From contig NC_086366.1 of assembly GCF_036324505.1 (NCBI RefSeq), forward strand, positions 13,557,427-13,621,426: a stretch of 64,000 bases of DNA, given 5' to 3'. Below, one piece after another: positions 38,001 to 49,541 of this stretch. Below the pieces are notes generated by a model. That model searched no databases, was not told the DNA's origin, and saw only the letters and a list, made by a program, of their open reading frames with translations. Every line of letters starts with the position of its first letter. Positions within the stretch are counted from its first letter, which is position 1. Source of the DNA: Eleginops maclovinus (Eukaryota; Chordata; Actinopteri; Perciformes; Eleginopidae). The position numbers and the translations under genes are program-made.

Positions 38001-41000
38001 TGAAAACCATGTGTAGTGTAAATAAGTGTGAATGCTTGCTGTCAAGTAAGCGCACATGCGGCTGTGCTTGTGTGTGTGATCTTTAATTATCCTGAGAATA
38101 TTTGCTAACTCATTTTTTATTTTGATCATCCGTTTGTCTGGACAGTTGGTACCCAGCATTCCTCCCTGTCAACATCAAACCGTGAGTTTTTCCTACTGGG
38201 ATGCTGGGAGCATAAATGTGAGTGTTGGGTGGGCATCACAACCTTTTTCAAAGTGAAAAAGCAATATGTCAAATCTATTCTTAAATGTTTGGTATGCAAG
38301 CAGCCCATGTATTATCATTTAACTTGTTTTATTTCTCAACATTAACCAGTTCCCAGGAAAACAAAGCAAAAGGAAAAACGGGAAGACAATTTTCAAGATT
38401 AAGTGCCACAAAATATATACAAGTGTTCTTTACATCATGCTAACACTTGTCTTAATCACCATGTGGTTTCATTATCTTCAATAAGCTTGACTCCATGTCA
38501 AGTAGGTCATTTCATAACTGAGATATTAAAGTCTTACCATTCATCATCAGCATCATACAATTATTTTCAAGCTTTTGTTCCACATGAGACTTCTGGGGGT
38601 ATTTTAAGGACAGCGAGGGACTCTCTGGGATAAAGGAAGGTGGTTGAGATTTAATTCCCATCACATATTTTCAGATTCTGTGCACTTGTAAACAACAGCT
38701 AGAGTTCACTGGGCCTTAAACCCCAGACCATAGCTTCTTTCCTGGCCGCCTGGTTGCAATTATCTTGTTGGGTTTGTTTAGTCCCGGTTGTCAAAGAGCT
38801 CGTAGTTTTTTGATACACTTGCACAACAACATTTTAGGAAGACCACAAAACATTTTATGCCTGTTCCCAGAATTGAATCGAAGTGTGAGTGTTTTGACAG
38901 GTGGTAATAATCAATTATTGAAAGCTGACTGATTCATATTGTGTTGTCATATTTATAAGCTGTGATAGAAAAGTTAACACCCACCAGGGTCAAGCACGGA
39001 AAGACTGCTCATCTAATGTGTTTTTTAACACCAACACTTCATGAATCATAACCTCTGTTGCTAGCTGAAATTAACTCCATGGAACAAGAAAGGGAAAATG
39101 GACTAAAATCACGACTAACACCCATACTTCTTTTACTCAGTATCTCCGTCTCAAGTATTTAAAATTTAATTTATAACACAAAATCCTGAGGGAGAATTCT
39201 GATTTTACTTATTTTTCTTCTGATGTTGAATGTTTGAGGTCATCTGAAGTGTGTGATGTTATCCTAATCTGGTGATTTCAGTCATTTATAATATCTGGTG
39301 GATATCCGACATCACATGTCCCTGGACACCAACAGATGATCAACAGATTCTGCTTTGCTAAGGGTTTGTTTGATGTGAGGGTGTATTGTTTGTTGTATTG
39401 TATTTCACTCCTGCGGCTCATCCAAGTTTTATTAGGCCATATATCCCCTGAGTCTGTTGGAGAGATGGATTATTAAACAATAATCCTTTTGTTCTCCCAA
39501 CATTTCTAGGACGATGTTGTTACTAAATTAACACCAGGGATGGTTTCAGGTACCTGTTTTGGTTTTTGATCCGGTTCCTGTTTGGCAAAACACCTGGATT
39601 TGTTCTGACATAAATTCCCCATCAACCTCTTTATGCAGTCCTTGCTTTTTTATTAGCAAAGAGTAATGTCAAGCAATGGATAACAGGCTTTTCATCCCTG
39701 ATACCAGCTTAGATCAGCTCCCGCCTTCCCAAACATAAACCTGGTAACATCTAAAATTATGCAATTAATGCTGTTTTGTCTGGGCCTGTTGTCTGCAAAT
39801 AACCAAAGATTTTTTTGTGAGGAAAAAGACACATCAGTCTATAACACACTTGTACAAGCAGGCGTTGCCTGTCCTTTTCTGTTTAACATATACTAATAGT
39901 TTCAACGACATATATATGTTTCTAAGTCTGTCTGCTCATACTGAAGTTTATCTCCAATGTAGCCATGTTACATTTCAGAATGGTATACTTTTATTATCAT
40001 TACACTGATTCCTCCAAATACATTTTTCAGTCTATGCCTGAAACTGTCATGGTCTTAGTTTTGGTCTCCTGTTTTATGTTTGAATGCCATTTTCTCCTAG
40101 TATCTTGCTCCTAGTGGGATTGTCAAATTGTGTTCACCTTTGTCTTGTCTTTTTGATTTGTCTTGTTTGTATATTTACAGGTGTCTTCCCCAGTGTTCCC
40201 GGTAAGTTCATCGTCTTAGTTTCTGTTGTTTTTTTCCAATGTCCTGCCTGTAAACCCGCTCTTGTTGCTTGTGCCCTGCGGTCTCTACTTGTTCAGTTTT
40301 TCTTCATTTTTGTTGTTTGGTTTCAGCTGGTCTGGTCGTCCTGTTTTTATCAGCTTTATTTTATTAAAAGCTTGCATTTTGTTATACCTGCCTCCCTATT
40401 TTACTTTTTTTGGATCCAGCCTCCTTTTAAAACTATAGAAACTTATTTTTATTATAAAACAATGTAAACTATACTAGGAGCAAACAAATATAAAAGGTAT
40501 CAGTCTACGCATATTAAGTGAATCCAGAGGAGGTCCCAGCCCTGAGGTTGTGAAACTCTACACTTGGGTGTGGAACATATTTCACACAATGCTGTGTGAA
40601 CAATGAAGGTGCTGATGGATAGACAAATAACTGTGGACAAACATGGCAAGAACCACTAAATATTGCATGTGAATCATTGATTAATGTCTCAAAAGAACAA
40701 ACTGAAAGAAAAAAATATATATATAATTTTATGTAAAATGGTGCAAACACAACCTTACGTCTTAAAAGAGAAGCTGATGATGAAATGACAGCACTTCAAG
40801 GTATACGTCCTACATGTCTATTCATGTCTCTTCTTGTCTTTTGTTAAACAAATCAGCCTGGAGGCAGCAGTCGATATGAGGAGAATAATTATTTCAGTCT
40901 GATCGAACTTCATCTCCTGAAGAACCAAGCCAAGCCAACAACTAATCACATTTGACAAAATCAATACTGTTTCACGGTTTGGTCAATGTAATAATCGTTC

Positions 41001-44000
41001 AGATGTGGGCTTTAAACCATCCGTGAAGTTGATTATTTTAATTATTTGAACAAACGTATAATGTGACACGTGTTTTATGCCATCATACCATCTTTAACCA
41101 CCTGTCACTTCTGTTGTCTTATCTGGATGTTTTCATATCTTTCCATAATACCGATAGATTCCCAGCTTAGAGTGACTGTTGTTTTTACAGAGAGATCTCT
41201 CAGTGTTATTAACTGCATAGCCTCCTTTTAAAACCGTGATAGAAACTTATTTTATTATTAAACAATTTAATACTGTATCTGTTTTCCAACTTACTTATAT
41301 GTTGTCTCACTCCTCTGAAAATATAGACAATGTTTAAGGGGATGTTGTATTAAAAATAAAGTCATGACTTGTGATAAATGGGTACCGTCAATGCAATAGT
41401 TAATAGGAATATATGCACAACTACTTAAATGAATGTCAAACTGTGAATGCATATCAAGTAATTGTTTGGCCCTATTTTGGCTTTATTGGGAAAATAATAC
41501 AGGCAATACGTCCAATGCTAATGATGTAAATTATCCATAACACACACTGGATCTATCAAGTAAACCTTATAAAACATGGTAAACAACAGTCTGAATTTTT
41601 CACAGAATGTTTGCAGTGATTGTAAATCAGCAGTACCGGAAAACAAATGCATTTGATAGTATTTTCCCGCTTTATGTCCCCCTCTTTAACCACCAAAGTA
41701 ATGTTTTCATTATGTAGCTGCAGGGAAAATATGTGGCAAGCAGTTTGATTGGAAGTAGATAAAGATCATACAAGGGACAAAGAATAAGAATATGTTATGC
41801 ACGAATCCCTGAAGACCCAAACAGGATATTCATTGAAACATTGCATTGATTTCAAATCCGCAAAGATTTCCCCACAGGGTTAACAGTAAAGTTGTGACGC
41901 ATTATGACTTAAATAAGGAAACTCAAACTAGAACAAAAAAAAAGAAAATAGACGGTACGGAGGAAAGTGTAGGGAACGGTGCCTTGCTCAGGGACACCAC
42001 GGTAGCACTTTGGCCTGGGAACTGGAAGGTCACCAGTTCAAGTCCCTATGGACTTTGCCACCACCGCCCTAAAGGTTTTATACTCAATATTTACAGATAG
42101 ATTGGAACGTTGTCCAACCCAGTGACAAATTGAAAGACAATTATTACCTCTACAAAGAATTTTAGATTCTTTTAGCTCATTGTTTGATTTCTTCTAGCTA
42201 GACCTTTTTAAATGCACTCTCAATTTCATAAGCATGGTTTCCAGTAACAGTCAGCAGCTGTTCTACCACAAAATACACTACCTGCACCAAACAGTCAACA
42301 TTGAGCAAATAGCTGTTGATACACTTCAGATTAATGACATATACAAACTGAATACAAGGTTCGGTCAAAATCTCTGCCAAAAAATTATGTTTACTTGACA
42401 TGACACACCAGAGGATTGAGTTAAAGCATGCAAATGATGCTGGTTCAATCAAGCATATGAATGCAAGCCAGTGGCTCAGGAATACCTTTTACACATGTGT
42501 TTTTAAAACTTAAAACACATCATGAATTACCTCTGCTGTTCCGTTCTATCTCGAACCTGCTCCCTACATCTGTCTTTACACATTTTTTGTCATTCAGAGC
42601 TTTTATAATGTTGTTCAGCACCTGCTCACCTCTGTCTGACTGAAGCCATGTTCTTCAGCTACCACACACTTTAATGAAAAATAAATGGGTTCAATATCTA
42701 CACCTCATACCACGATGATCTTTATTACTAGTAATTTGTTGTTCAGTTCCTCCTGTGTGCCTCAAACCGTGTCAACATACAACTAACAAGAAAAAAATAG
42801 TAATGAAGAGAAGGCTTAGTGAGCCTTCAGCTTTCTGACTCCTGTAATAGGAGTAATTGTGTGGGCACATATGAAGTGTGTGTGTGTTGTGTATAGGGTG
42901 AATAGAGGATAAAGCATTCATCCACTAAGAAAGGGAATGGTCATTGTTTGGTCAAAACCAGCTGCTGATAGCGGAGCATCATCTTTCCTCATGGAAACAT
43001 GGAAGAAGCTCACAATGGTATCTCCCAGACGCACCTGGAGCTTCTCAAGAACAATACCAGTTCTTATCTTGACTCACACATATTAAAGCATGTAAGTCTT
43101 ATATATCTGACAGTACTTCTCCCATGCCTGGTGGATACTTACGACACCTCAAAGGTCATGGTACACTATGCTGTCGTCACAAACCCCAAACCAATGTTTT
43201 CCACATTTTGTGATGATGCACAAGTAGACTCAGCACCTCTGGGAGGAATTACAGTGATATCAGCTTTCAGTTCTTGTTGGATGCGTTTGGATTTGAGGAT
43301 TTCCCCTTTTCCTGGATCTAGTTGGATGTGGGTATTGGTACCTCTCATTCTACATATTTTCAGTGGCCTTTATATCCGGGCCTGTCAAAGCACTTAAGAG
43401 CTCCTGGCTGATTCTAAACTATTTGCAGGCAGCTGCTGGTCAAAGTCATGCGCTAAAAACGTTTTTTTCCAAGTGTTTAAGAGCAGGCTCTCTCCTATAT
43501 TCCAGGATATTATTCATGATTTGTAACTATTAACCGGTTCCTTAATCAAAGTTCAGTCTCAGAGTCCCTGAAAAGGTGAAACACTGTTTGTTTTTTGTGG
43601 CTTTAAGCAAAAGAACATGTTGCCTCTTACTGCCTGTCAGACAGACCTGATTTATGATGTATGAGGCATGATGCCTTGTGTCTATTAAATGTGTCAGAGC
43701 TGTTACTCATTTTTTACTGAAAATCTTCCCTCTGGCTCAGTTTGCTCAGAGCTAGTGGAAGTGATGTGGAATGTTTTGTTAGCATGTTTGTCTTTATTTG
43801 GAAGCCACAGGGGAAAATCGAGGGACATGCAGTTAACCAAGTGGGAACTAGGTATTAAATATAAAACAGTTCATTTGAATTTGATTTGAAATCTAAAATT
43901 TAAAATAAAATTCTGGAGTATAAATGCTTTTTTGTTTTTTTGGCCATGTACCAGATCTCAAAGTGGGTAATGTGCCCATAAATGTAAAACTGTGCCAACA

Positions 44001-47000
44001 CAAGCAAAGATGAAGAAGATTGCTTTAAAACAAACTTGAAGGTAAATTCATTTTTGTTGAGATTTTTGTGAAGATCGTTCCAAAAATCATCTCTTTAATA
44101 GTTTCATTTTTTCGTGAGAAACAATGTATGTAAACTAAGCTTTTAATAAACTTGTTTATAAACAACTCCACAGGGTTTGCAACTTCCTGACCTCTAGTCC
44201 AGTATTTTTCTTAACTTCCCTTTAATGATCATAAGATCTATGAACACTTAGTGTAAATAATCCATTACAGCTACTATTTTGGTACTCTCAAACTTTCAAC
44301 GATGCAATGAAACATAAGTCAGGTATGGATCTTTGTTGCACTCTAACCTCAAGTCAATATGACCCTGCTGACTAAGCGACGGTAATGGAAACCCTTTCAC
44401 TATACAAAGCGTCAGTGATTCAAATCCATCCCAGATTGCAGCTCTGGATTTACGTTGCTACAGTCACCTAAAAACAAAACATGCCAATGGGCTGATTTAA
44501 GCTAGATTTATGTTTTAGTCTGAACTACCTAATTCAGTCATTTACAGCTAAAACATGTACAATCTTGCACACAGCTTGTGATATGAGTGCAGCATGTTAT
44601 TGATCCTGGTATTGACTATATCAACATATTAACCCAAGCTGCTTCTCTGGTTCCCATAAGAACAGCAGGAAGTGAGAGGTATTGATGATTGTTGCAAGTT
44701 TTATATGATTGTACCTTTCCCCTGCAGGAGAAAGCCCCGATCAATTAACTGAAGATGACAAGACAAAGAGAAGGACAAAAAGACCTTTTAGAGGGGATCC
44801 TGTCGAGATGTGTGAAATACTGACCCTAAAATCCCCCAAAAGAACCGTCTTACAGCTGGTGAAGGATTTTTTTATCTGTATAAAATGTTTAACAAGCAGT
44901 AGCTATATACTGCAAATGGCAAAATATGACATTAACATGTCAATTGTGTTTCCTAGAACCAACCAAGATGTTCCTGATGTTTTATGTTGCACCTGACCAA
45001 TAATTTGTTCTTTCACAGAAGAGCTGCAATGACAATATTCATTATATCAAGTTGCATAGGTTAATGGCACCTTTTATCCTTTAGCTGTCTACTTTAATTG
45101 CTCAATGTGTGAACTGTGCGTTTAAATCAGGTAGGTCATATAAAACACATGGCAGTGTTGTAGTGTGACAAGCATGGGAAGCTAGTGCAGTCAGGTAACA
45201 GCAAACAGATACAGAGTCAACAGATAACTTATAAAATACGTCACCCATCACCATCAAATTGGCATTTTCAGAGAAATTCCCGCATATCTGATCAACTTTT
45301 ACCGCATCCTTGATGATAACGTGATCTTCTGAATTACCTTCTGTGTCACACCTCAGTATCGCACAGAGCAAACACTGCCGATCTTGCGACACAAACTGCA
45401 AATACAAAGCCTGCAAATTCATTCATGCCTGTGTTGCTAAGAACACAGACAATAATGAATGTTTCTGATTTTACAAGTTTCTATTCAGTCTGTTCACAGG
45501 CCAACCTAACAGTGAGAAAAAGGAAGCATTGGGTTTCCAGCATCTGTTTTCAATCTCACCCACAGCGTGCAGTCCCTGCTGATGCCATCAGATCAGACCT
45601 TCCTCAAGGTGTTATCTGATATATGAAAGTGCTTTGAGCAAATTAAGACTTAATGAAAACACATGTAACACGTGGAGGAATAACGGTTGCACGCTGCTTG
45701 AATTTGTGCATGTGAAGGAACAAGCAGAATCAACTAAATGTGCGCTTAACTATGTTCTCCTCGTAATAAACAATAAGACTTTTTTACCAATAGCTGGTAA
45801 AACATGTGTTTCAGGCAACAGACACTGATAAGAATCATGAAGCTGCAACCGTCTGGAAACTTGTTAAGTCTGCTGCGGTGCACTTGTACGCCTTATTCCC
45901 ACTGTCTCAGTTGTATCGGTTACAACCACTAAAATGTACATGCTGACAGGCAAGCAAACACACAGAAACGGAAATGTATGCTGAGATGATGCAAGAATCA
46001 CTAGCAACTTAATAACAGGGTCTTGAATTATTCACACTGACATATTAATGAATGCTAGATTGTTTGGTAGATGATTAACTCATGAATATAGATGAGTACA
46101 TCCAACATTTAGGGTTGTAAACGTCCTCTAAGAACAAAAAATAATTTTAGAAAAGTGAGAGAATGGAGGTTCCATGACTCACTGTGAAGCTGCAAGTTGA
46201 TCTAATTTCTAACAACCCACAGCCCAATGACATTTGCAAGTGTTGAAGTTGGGATTTTAGTTTCCTGAATCATAGTGTTGAGTGTGGGTATCGTCATCAA
46301 TGTTAATTCCCCAGGGCACTCTCATTGACAACTCCTGACAAATGCCGCCGAATGAACCGTAGGTTAGTCAAACAAAGTCTTACCACAACCCATTCGGATG
46401 CAGACGATGAGTAGTTGGCAAAGAACGAAAATGTGAACACTTTTTTACTGATTCCTGTAAACTACCTGATGATCAGGACACCGCTTTTAACAAGCCTTAC
46501 AAAATGTTAAAGTAGGGATGCCTTTATAATGCCACGCACATTTTTATTTCCCAAACTTCAGTGACATCAGGACCTCTGACTAATGTTTATGGGCACAGAC
46601 GGGAAAGCGCAAACGTCTCCATATGTAGCTTTGCCCTCTGGGACAAGCAGTGCTGGACCAGTCCTCCAGGGTTGGCAGGTTTGGCATACTCCTCTCAAAC
46701 AAGGACAGATATGGAGCTTAGTACATACACACACAGTCAGCATGCTTTAAGCGGGGAGGGCTGCACTTTAAGGCACACCTTTTATTAGTGGAGACTCCAA
46801 CAAGACATGCAAACACATACCAGAGCAACAAAACATCAACCGTCGCCATGCCAGCTGATCTTTTTATGCACATAATGATTACAGAGGGAGGGGAAGTAGT
46901 AGACATCTTTAATTCTAAAAATTAAAGATGTCTACCCTTCACAGTCAGTTTTGAGACATAAGTCCAGCCAAGGACCTAAAAGGGAACAATACCTTAACTT

Positions 47001-48056
47001 CATTTTCCTGTTCCCCTTTCAGAACAAACTGTAAAATGTAACATTCATAGCATGCTCACATATGATGATTCAGAGGTGAAATCTGCTTAAAAAATGCTGA
47101 CTAGGAACCATAAAATGTGTTGGTAAAGAAAGGGGGTGGCAAAACAAAAATTAATTTCATTCAGTGAGACACAAACACACACACTAAGGGAATGTCAAAA
47201 ATGAACTCACGGTGAGGGGCAGGGAGCAGATCACGAAGATGACGGTGATGAGTGCCAGCAGCACCAGATAGTCCACCTCTTCTTCCCCCTGTACAAACCA
47301 GGCCAGGCTCATCCTCCTCCTCCTCCCAGCTGACCCGACTGAGCCACGACGCATCATCTGGCTCCGGTGCATCTGGCACAGGCTGACAATCACGGAGCCA
47401 TTGCACACAAGCACTGCAAAGATCAGCAGTGCCATGAGAGAGGAGTAGGACAGAGAGAAGGCAAGCACCAAGCTGGCCTTCTCATTCCCTGTGGCATCCA
47501 TGTCAATGAAGCACCAAGTCCCGGGACAGTACTGTCTGAATTTGCCATAGCCGGTGTATGGCAGGAGGCAAAAGGCCAAAGAAAAGAGGTAAATAAAGAA
47601 AAGAGTGAATTTGGCAAAGCTGTGGCGGATGTGTACAGAGTAAAAGTAAGGGTGGCTGATGGCCAGGCAGCGTTCCACGGCCATGGCGCAAAGGATGAGC
47701 GTGGGAGCCAGGCCGAAGAAACTCATAGCAAAGCCAAGGAGGTTGCACAGGCCCGCACCTCCCAGACTGATCAGGGACATTTTGCTGGCATAGCAGATAA
47801 ACACAGGTGGGCTGAGGAGGCAGGTGCCAAGCAGGTCAGTGAGGGCCAGGCCGGTCACCAGGATGCAAAAGACAGAGGACTTGGAGCGATGCTCTTTCTG
47901 GTGCACCCCGAGGATGAAAAGAGCCAGGAGGTTCCCCACCACGGCAGCCAGAAACATGATGATGCTTGTTACTGGCTTGCCATCCCCATTCACAATGCGA
48001 GTGTCATTGCAGGCGGTAATGTTCAATGATTCGTTTGACGCCATGCTTATGTTCAT
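29054..48056 (-). CDS. ptgir: prostanoid GPCR, prostacyclin (IP) receptor-like, 2 coding exons
   Basis: Coding exons are 48056-47211 and 29341-29054, joined in phase 0 after SLPLT at the end of TM6, the conserved intron position of prostanoid receptors; 377 aa. Rhodopsin-class features: seven hydrophobic segments, AMAVERCLAISHP in place of DRY, the prostanoid ECL2 motif QYCPGTWCF, and TM7 LLAFRFNAFNPIVDPWVF with the ligand-binding Arg and DPWVF in place of NPxxY. The family couples to Gs and raises cAMP. NGSV with SLCQMHR after TM5 and the TM7 string resemble PTGIR more than PTGER2, and the adjacent calmodulin gene agrees with human CALM3-PTGIR. There are four N-terminal sequons (N2, N8, N12, N17). 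The C-terminus, IYSGLPL, has no CAAX box, unlike mammalian IP. Met5 is a possible alternative start. EP2 is the main alternative identity. Confidence 0.88.
32351..32372. repeat. 22-bp perfect palindrome
   Basis: TGTACTGTATG is followed directly by its exact reverse complement CATACAGTACA, with no spacer. Seen directly; function unknown. Confidence 0.85.
32857..32980 (+). repeat. decayed copy of a common fish interspersed repeat
   Basis: The phrases GGAGTAGTCCAACATTTTTG, AATTGCTTTCCTATGGATAG and CTCATACCTCTTTC resemble, in the same order, a high-copy teleost repeat that I know from its GGGATAGTTCAACATTTTGG beginning. The match is from memory, so class and boundaries are uncertain. Confidence 0.4.
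35747..36107. mobile_element. non-autonomous hAT-type DNA transposon (MITE), 361 bp
   Basis: The element begins CAGGGTTGTCGAAACTACGG and ends in the inverted counterpart AAAGTTTGGACACCCCTG, giving imperfect terminal inverted repeats of about 16 bp. It is flanked on both sides by a perfect 8-bp target-site duplication, CTCTAGAT (35739-35746 and 36108-36115), the size made by hAT transposases. The interior is rich in GGCCC/GGGCC near both ends and encodes no transposase, so it would need one in trans. Terminal sequence and duplication length together make the hAT assignment strong. Confidence 0.88.
36792..36852. repeat. nested stem-loop, 16-bp outer and 6-bp inner stems
   Basis: The outer arms at 36792-36807 and 36837-36852 are reverse complements at 15 of 16 positions (CCTATCCACTATTCCT against AGGAATAGTAGATAGG). 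Between them CCGTGA and TCACGG (36813-36818, 36823-36828) form a second stem around a CGTT loop. Confidence 0.7.
40046..40415 (+). repeat. T-rich stretch resembling a decayed fish LTR or similar repeat
   Basis: It starts near CTGTCATGGTCTTAGTTTTG, is strongly T/G/C biased with few A residues on the plus strand, and ends with a TTTTATTAAAAGCTTGCATT polyadenylation-like phrase. This composition and order resemble fish LTR elements as I remember them. The 127-codon ORF across it is hydrophobic by composition and is not taken as a gene. Confidence 0.3.
40418..40472 (+). repeat. 55-bp direct duplication, copy 1
   Basis: The segment starting AGCCTCCTTTTAAAACTATA and running through AGAAACTTATTTTTATTATA recurs with small changes at 41218-41275, in the same orientation about 800 bp away. 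Confidence 0.7.
41218..41275 (+). repeat. 55-bp direct duplication, copy 2
   Basis: This copy contains AGCCTCCTTTTAAAACCGTG then AGAAACTTATTTTATTATTA, matching copy 1 apart from a few substitutions and small indels. Confidence 0.7.
41966..42074 (+). repeat. dispersed repeat, copy A (possibly tRNA-SINE-like)
   Basis: This copy shares GTGTAGGGAACGGTGCCTT at its start and CCCTATGGACTTTGCCA at its end with a second copy at 49338-49541. Between them is CACCAGTTCAAGTCCC, which resembles a tRNA-type B box. The same phrases recall a common fish repeat, but the class is not certain. Confidence 0.5.
46899..46935. repeat. 15-bp perfect inverted repeat, 7-nt loop
   Basis: GTAGACATCTTTAAT and its exact reverse complement ATTAAAGATGTCTAC are separated by TCTAAAA. 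It lies about 280 bp downstream of the ptgir coding exon 1 donor, inside the intron. Confidence 0.85.
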
Positions 48057-48680
48057 GTTTGGCTCTCTGCAATGAAATATGCCTTCTCACTGTCAAAGTG
48101 ATAAGGAACTCTCACACAACAAAAGTAGATCATGACCTCCTGATACCATCATTTGGCATCACAGAAGGCAATGGTATTTGGTAAAAATCATACTGCGATG
48201 ACTTAAACGTTGTTCTCTGGCTTCTTTGCTTGCAGACACTTTTGAAATGTTTCTGTTGAAAAAAATAACACAAGAAAAAAGCTGATTAGGAACTATAGGT
48301 ACAAAACAGTGGCATCCCGTTAGTTTTCCTTCTGAGTAAACTAATGCTTTTCTATTCTATCATTCTAAAGTTCTATCGGAGTTTTAGTGACAAAAAATCC
48401 CTCACCTTTCACTGGCTCTGCCGGAAAGAAGCACTACTTGACCGGGTTAAAGCGCTGATTTAGTTCTTCTTCTCGTTCCTTTTCTTCCGCGGATTCAGAC
48501 AAAAGTGTTTCAAACTACCGCTGCGGATAACGCCTCGGCAGAAACGCTGCACTCACGAGACAAAGAGAAGTAGTGAACAAGCTTTTTCTCAGCTTACTTG
48601 TCAGTGCGCCTCTCTTTGTACCTCCCTCTGTTTCGGATCGATGCATAGTCCCACCCACATCACTGATGAGCCGAAAGACG
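48057..48680 (-). promoter_or_regulatory. ptgir 5' UTR exons and probable promoter
   Basis: Ten bases before the ATG, at 48066, an acceptor reads TTTCATTGCAG/AGAGCC. A matching donor, AAAG/GTGAGG, ends an upstream exon at 48406. This predicts a 339-bp intron in the 5' UTR and a non-coding first exon extending toward about 48600. The stretch 48480-48620 is GC-richer than its surroundings. The transcription start is not determined. Confidence 0.5.
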
Positions 48681-49337
48681 TTGACAGACACTATTTAAAG
48701 GGACTTTTTAGCTTTAAAAAAAGGGTGAACATTTTTTAAAATGCATTTGTTTATGCTGTCTGTCAACCAATTTAAACTATTTGTTAACTTGTTATATTGT
48801 AGTGTGAGTCCAACATATATACAAGCATGAATGAGCACGCATCTTATCAACCCGATATCAGCGTTGTTCTCAAGTTTAGACAAACCTAAATCACTCACTT
48901 TAAGAGTGGACTAGCAGGGGATTTTATTGCTGTATAGATTGAAAAAATAAAAATAAAAATGCAGAGACACAATCAGCTTTTTTCATAGAACTCAGCTGTC
49001 TGTTCGGTCAGTATTGGCTTGTTCCCTATGTGAGTTTAAAAAAACAGTAATCAAATGAATCTTTTGTGTAAGTATTTAGTTTGGCAGAGTCTCTTCTTGT
49101 TTTTTTTCGTGCAGTCTTTGGAACTTAACCAAGAAAGGAAGAACCAGAGCTTTGGTTAAATATAAATGGCACAAAAATCCTGGATACTTTGTTTTTGTTG
49201 TGCAGCCTTGCATGCTTTGATTTGGCCCTCAGCCGTTGAGAATACCGATTATGCTGCCAAATATCTGAACAACTGTAAGAGTGTTTGACAAAAGTCCAGG
49301 AAACAGAGAAAAGCTGTTAAGAAAAGAAGAAGAAAAT

Positions 49338-49541
49338 ACCCTTAATCGTCCGACAGAGGGGAAATGTACATTCTGCATTTTACCCATCTTAGTGTTAAGA
49401 GGAGTAGGCTGCCATTATGTATGTCGCTAGGGGAGCAGTGTAGGGAACGGTGCCTTTCCACTTGGTCTTTCTGGGACATGATCTGGTGGCCTTCCAGTTC
49501 CTAAGCCAACTCCCTATGGACTTTGCCACAACCACCCTAAA
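49338..49541 (+). repeat. dispersed repeat, copy B (longer)
   Basis: It begins with AATCGTCCGACAGAGGGGAA and CATTTTACCCATC, continues through GGGGAGCAGTGTAGGGAACG, and ends at CTATGGACTTTGCCACAACC. The right half matches copy A at 41966-42074. Order and wording recall a high-copy fish repeat with a GGAGCAG...GGTGCCTTGCTCA core. Confidence 0.55.

Larger units (their letters stand above)
29342..47210 (-). other. 17.9 kb ptgir intron with repeats, no nested gene recognised
   Basis: Both splice sites are clear: donor ACC/GTGAGT at the right edge and acceptor TCCTTCAG/ATT at the left. ORFs of up to about 130 codons occur on both strands, but none shows a family motif or exon-like junctions. Supported contents are a hAT-type element, two related stretches resembling decayed LTR-like repeats, several hairpins, an old fish dispersed repeat, and a SINE-like repeat copy. 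These are listed separately; the rest is unannotated AT-rich DNA. Confidence 0.8.

Noticed and set aside
40084..40467. 127-codon hydrophobic ORF
   Set aside because: Hydrophobicity comes from the T-rich strand (Phe/Leu/Val codons). The stretch looks like a decayed repeat.
42999..43397. 132-codon plus-strand ORF in the ptgir intron
   Set aside because: No recognisable domain, no splice context and no similarity to a transposon protein that I know. Random ORFs of this length are expected in a window this size.
47367..48029. 220-codon plus-strand ORF opposite ptgir exon 1
   Set aside because: It is the antisense shadow of the receptor exon. Its composition follows the codons of the other strand and it shows no family motif.
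47211..48056. Identification of the receptor as EP2 (PTGER2)
   Set aside because: EP2 shares PGTWCFI, but the TM7 block LLAFRFNAFNPIVDPWVF, NGSV after TM5, MAVERCLA and the adjacent calmodulin gene fit PTGIR better. EP2 stays as the second choice.
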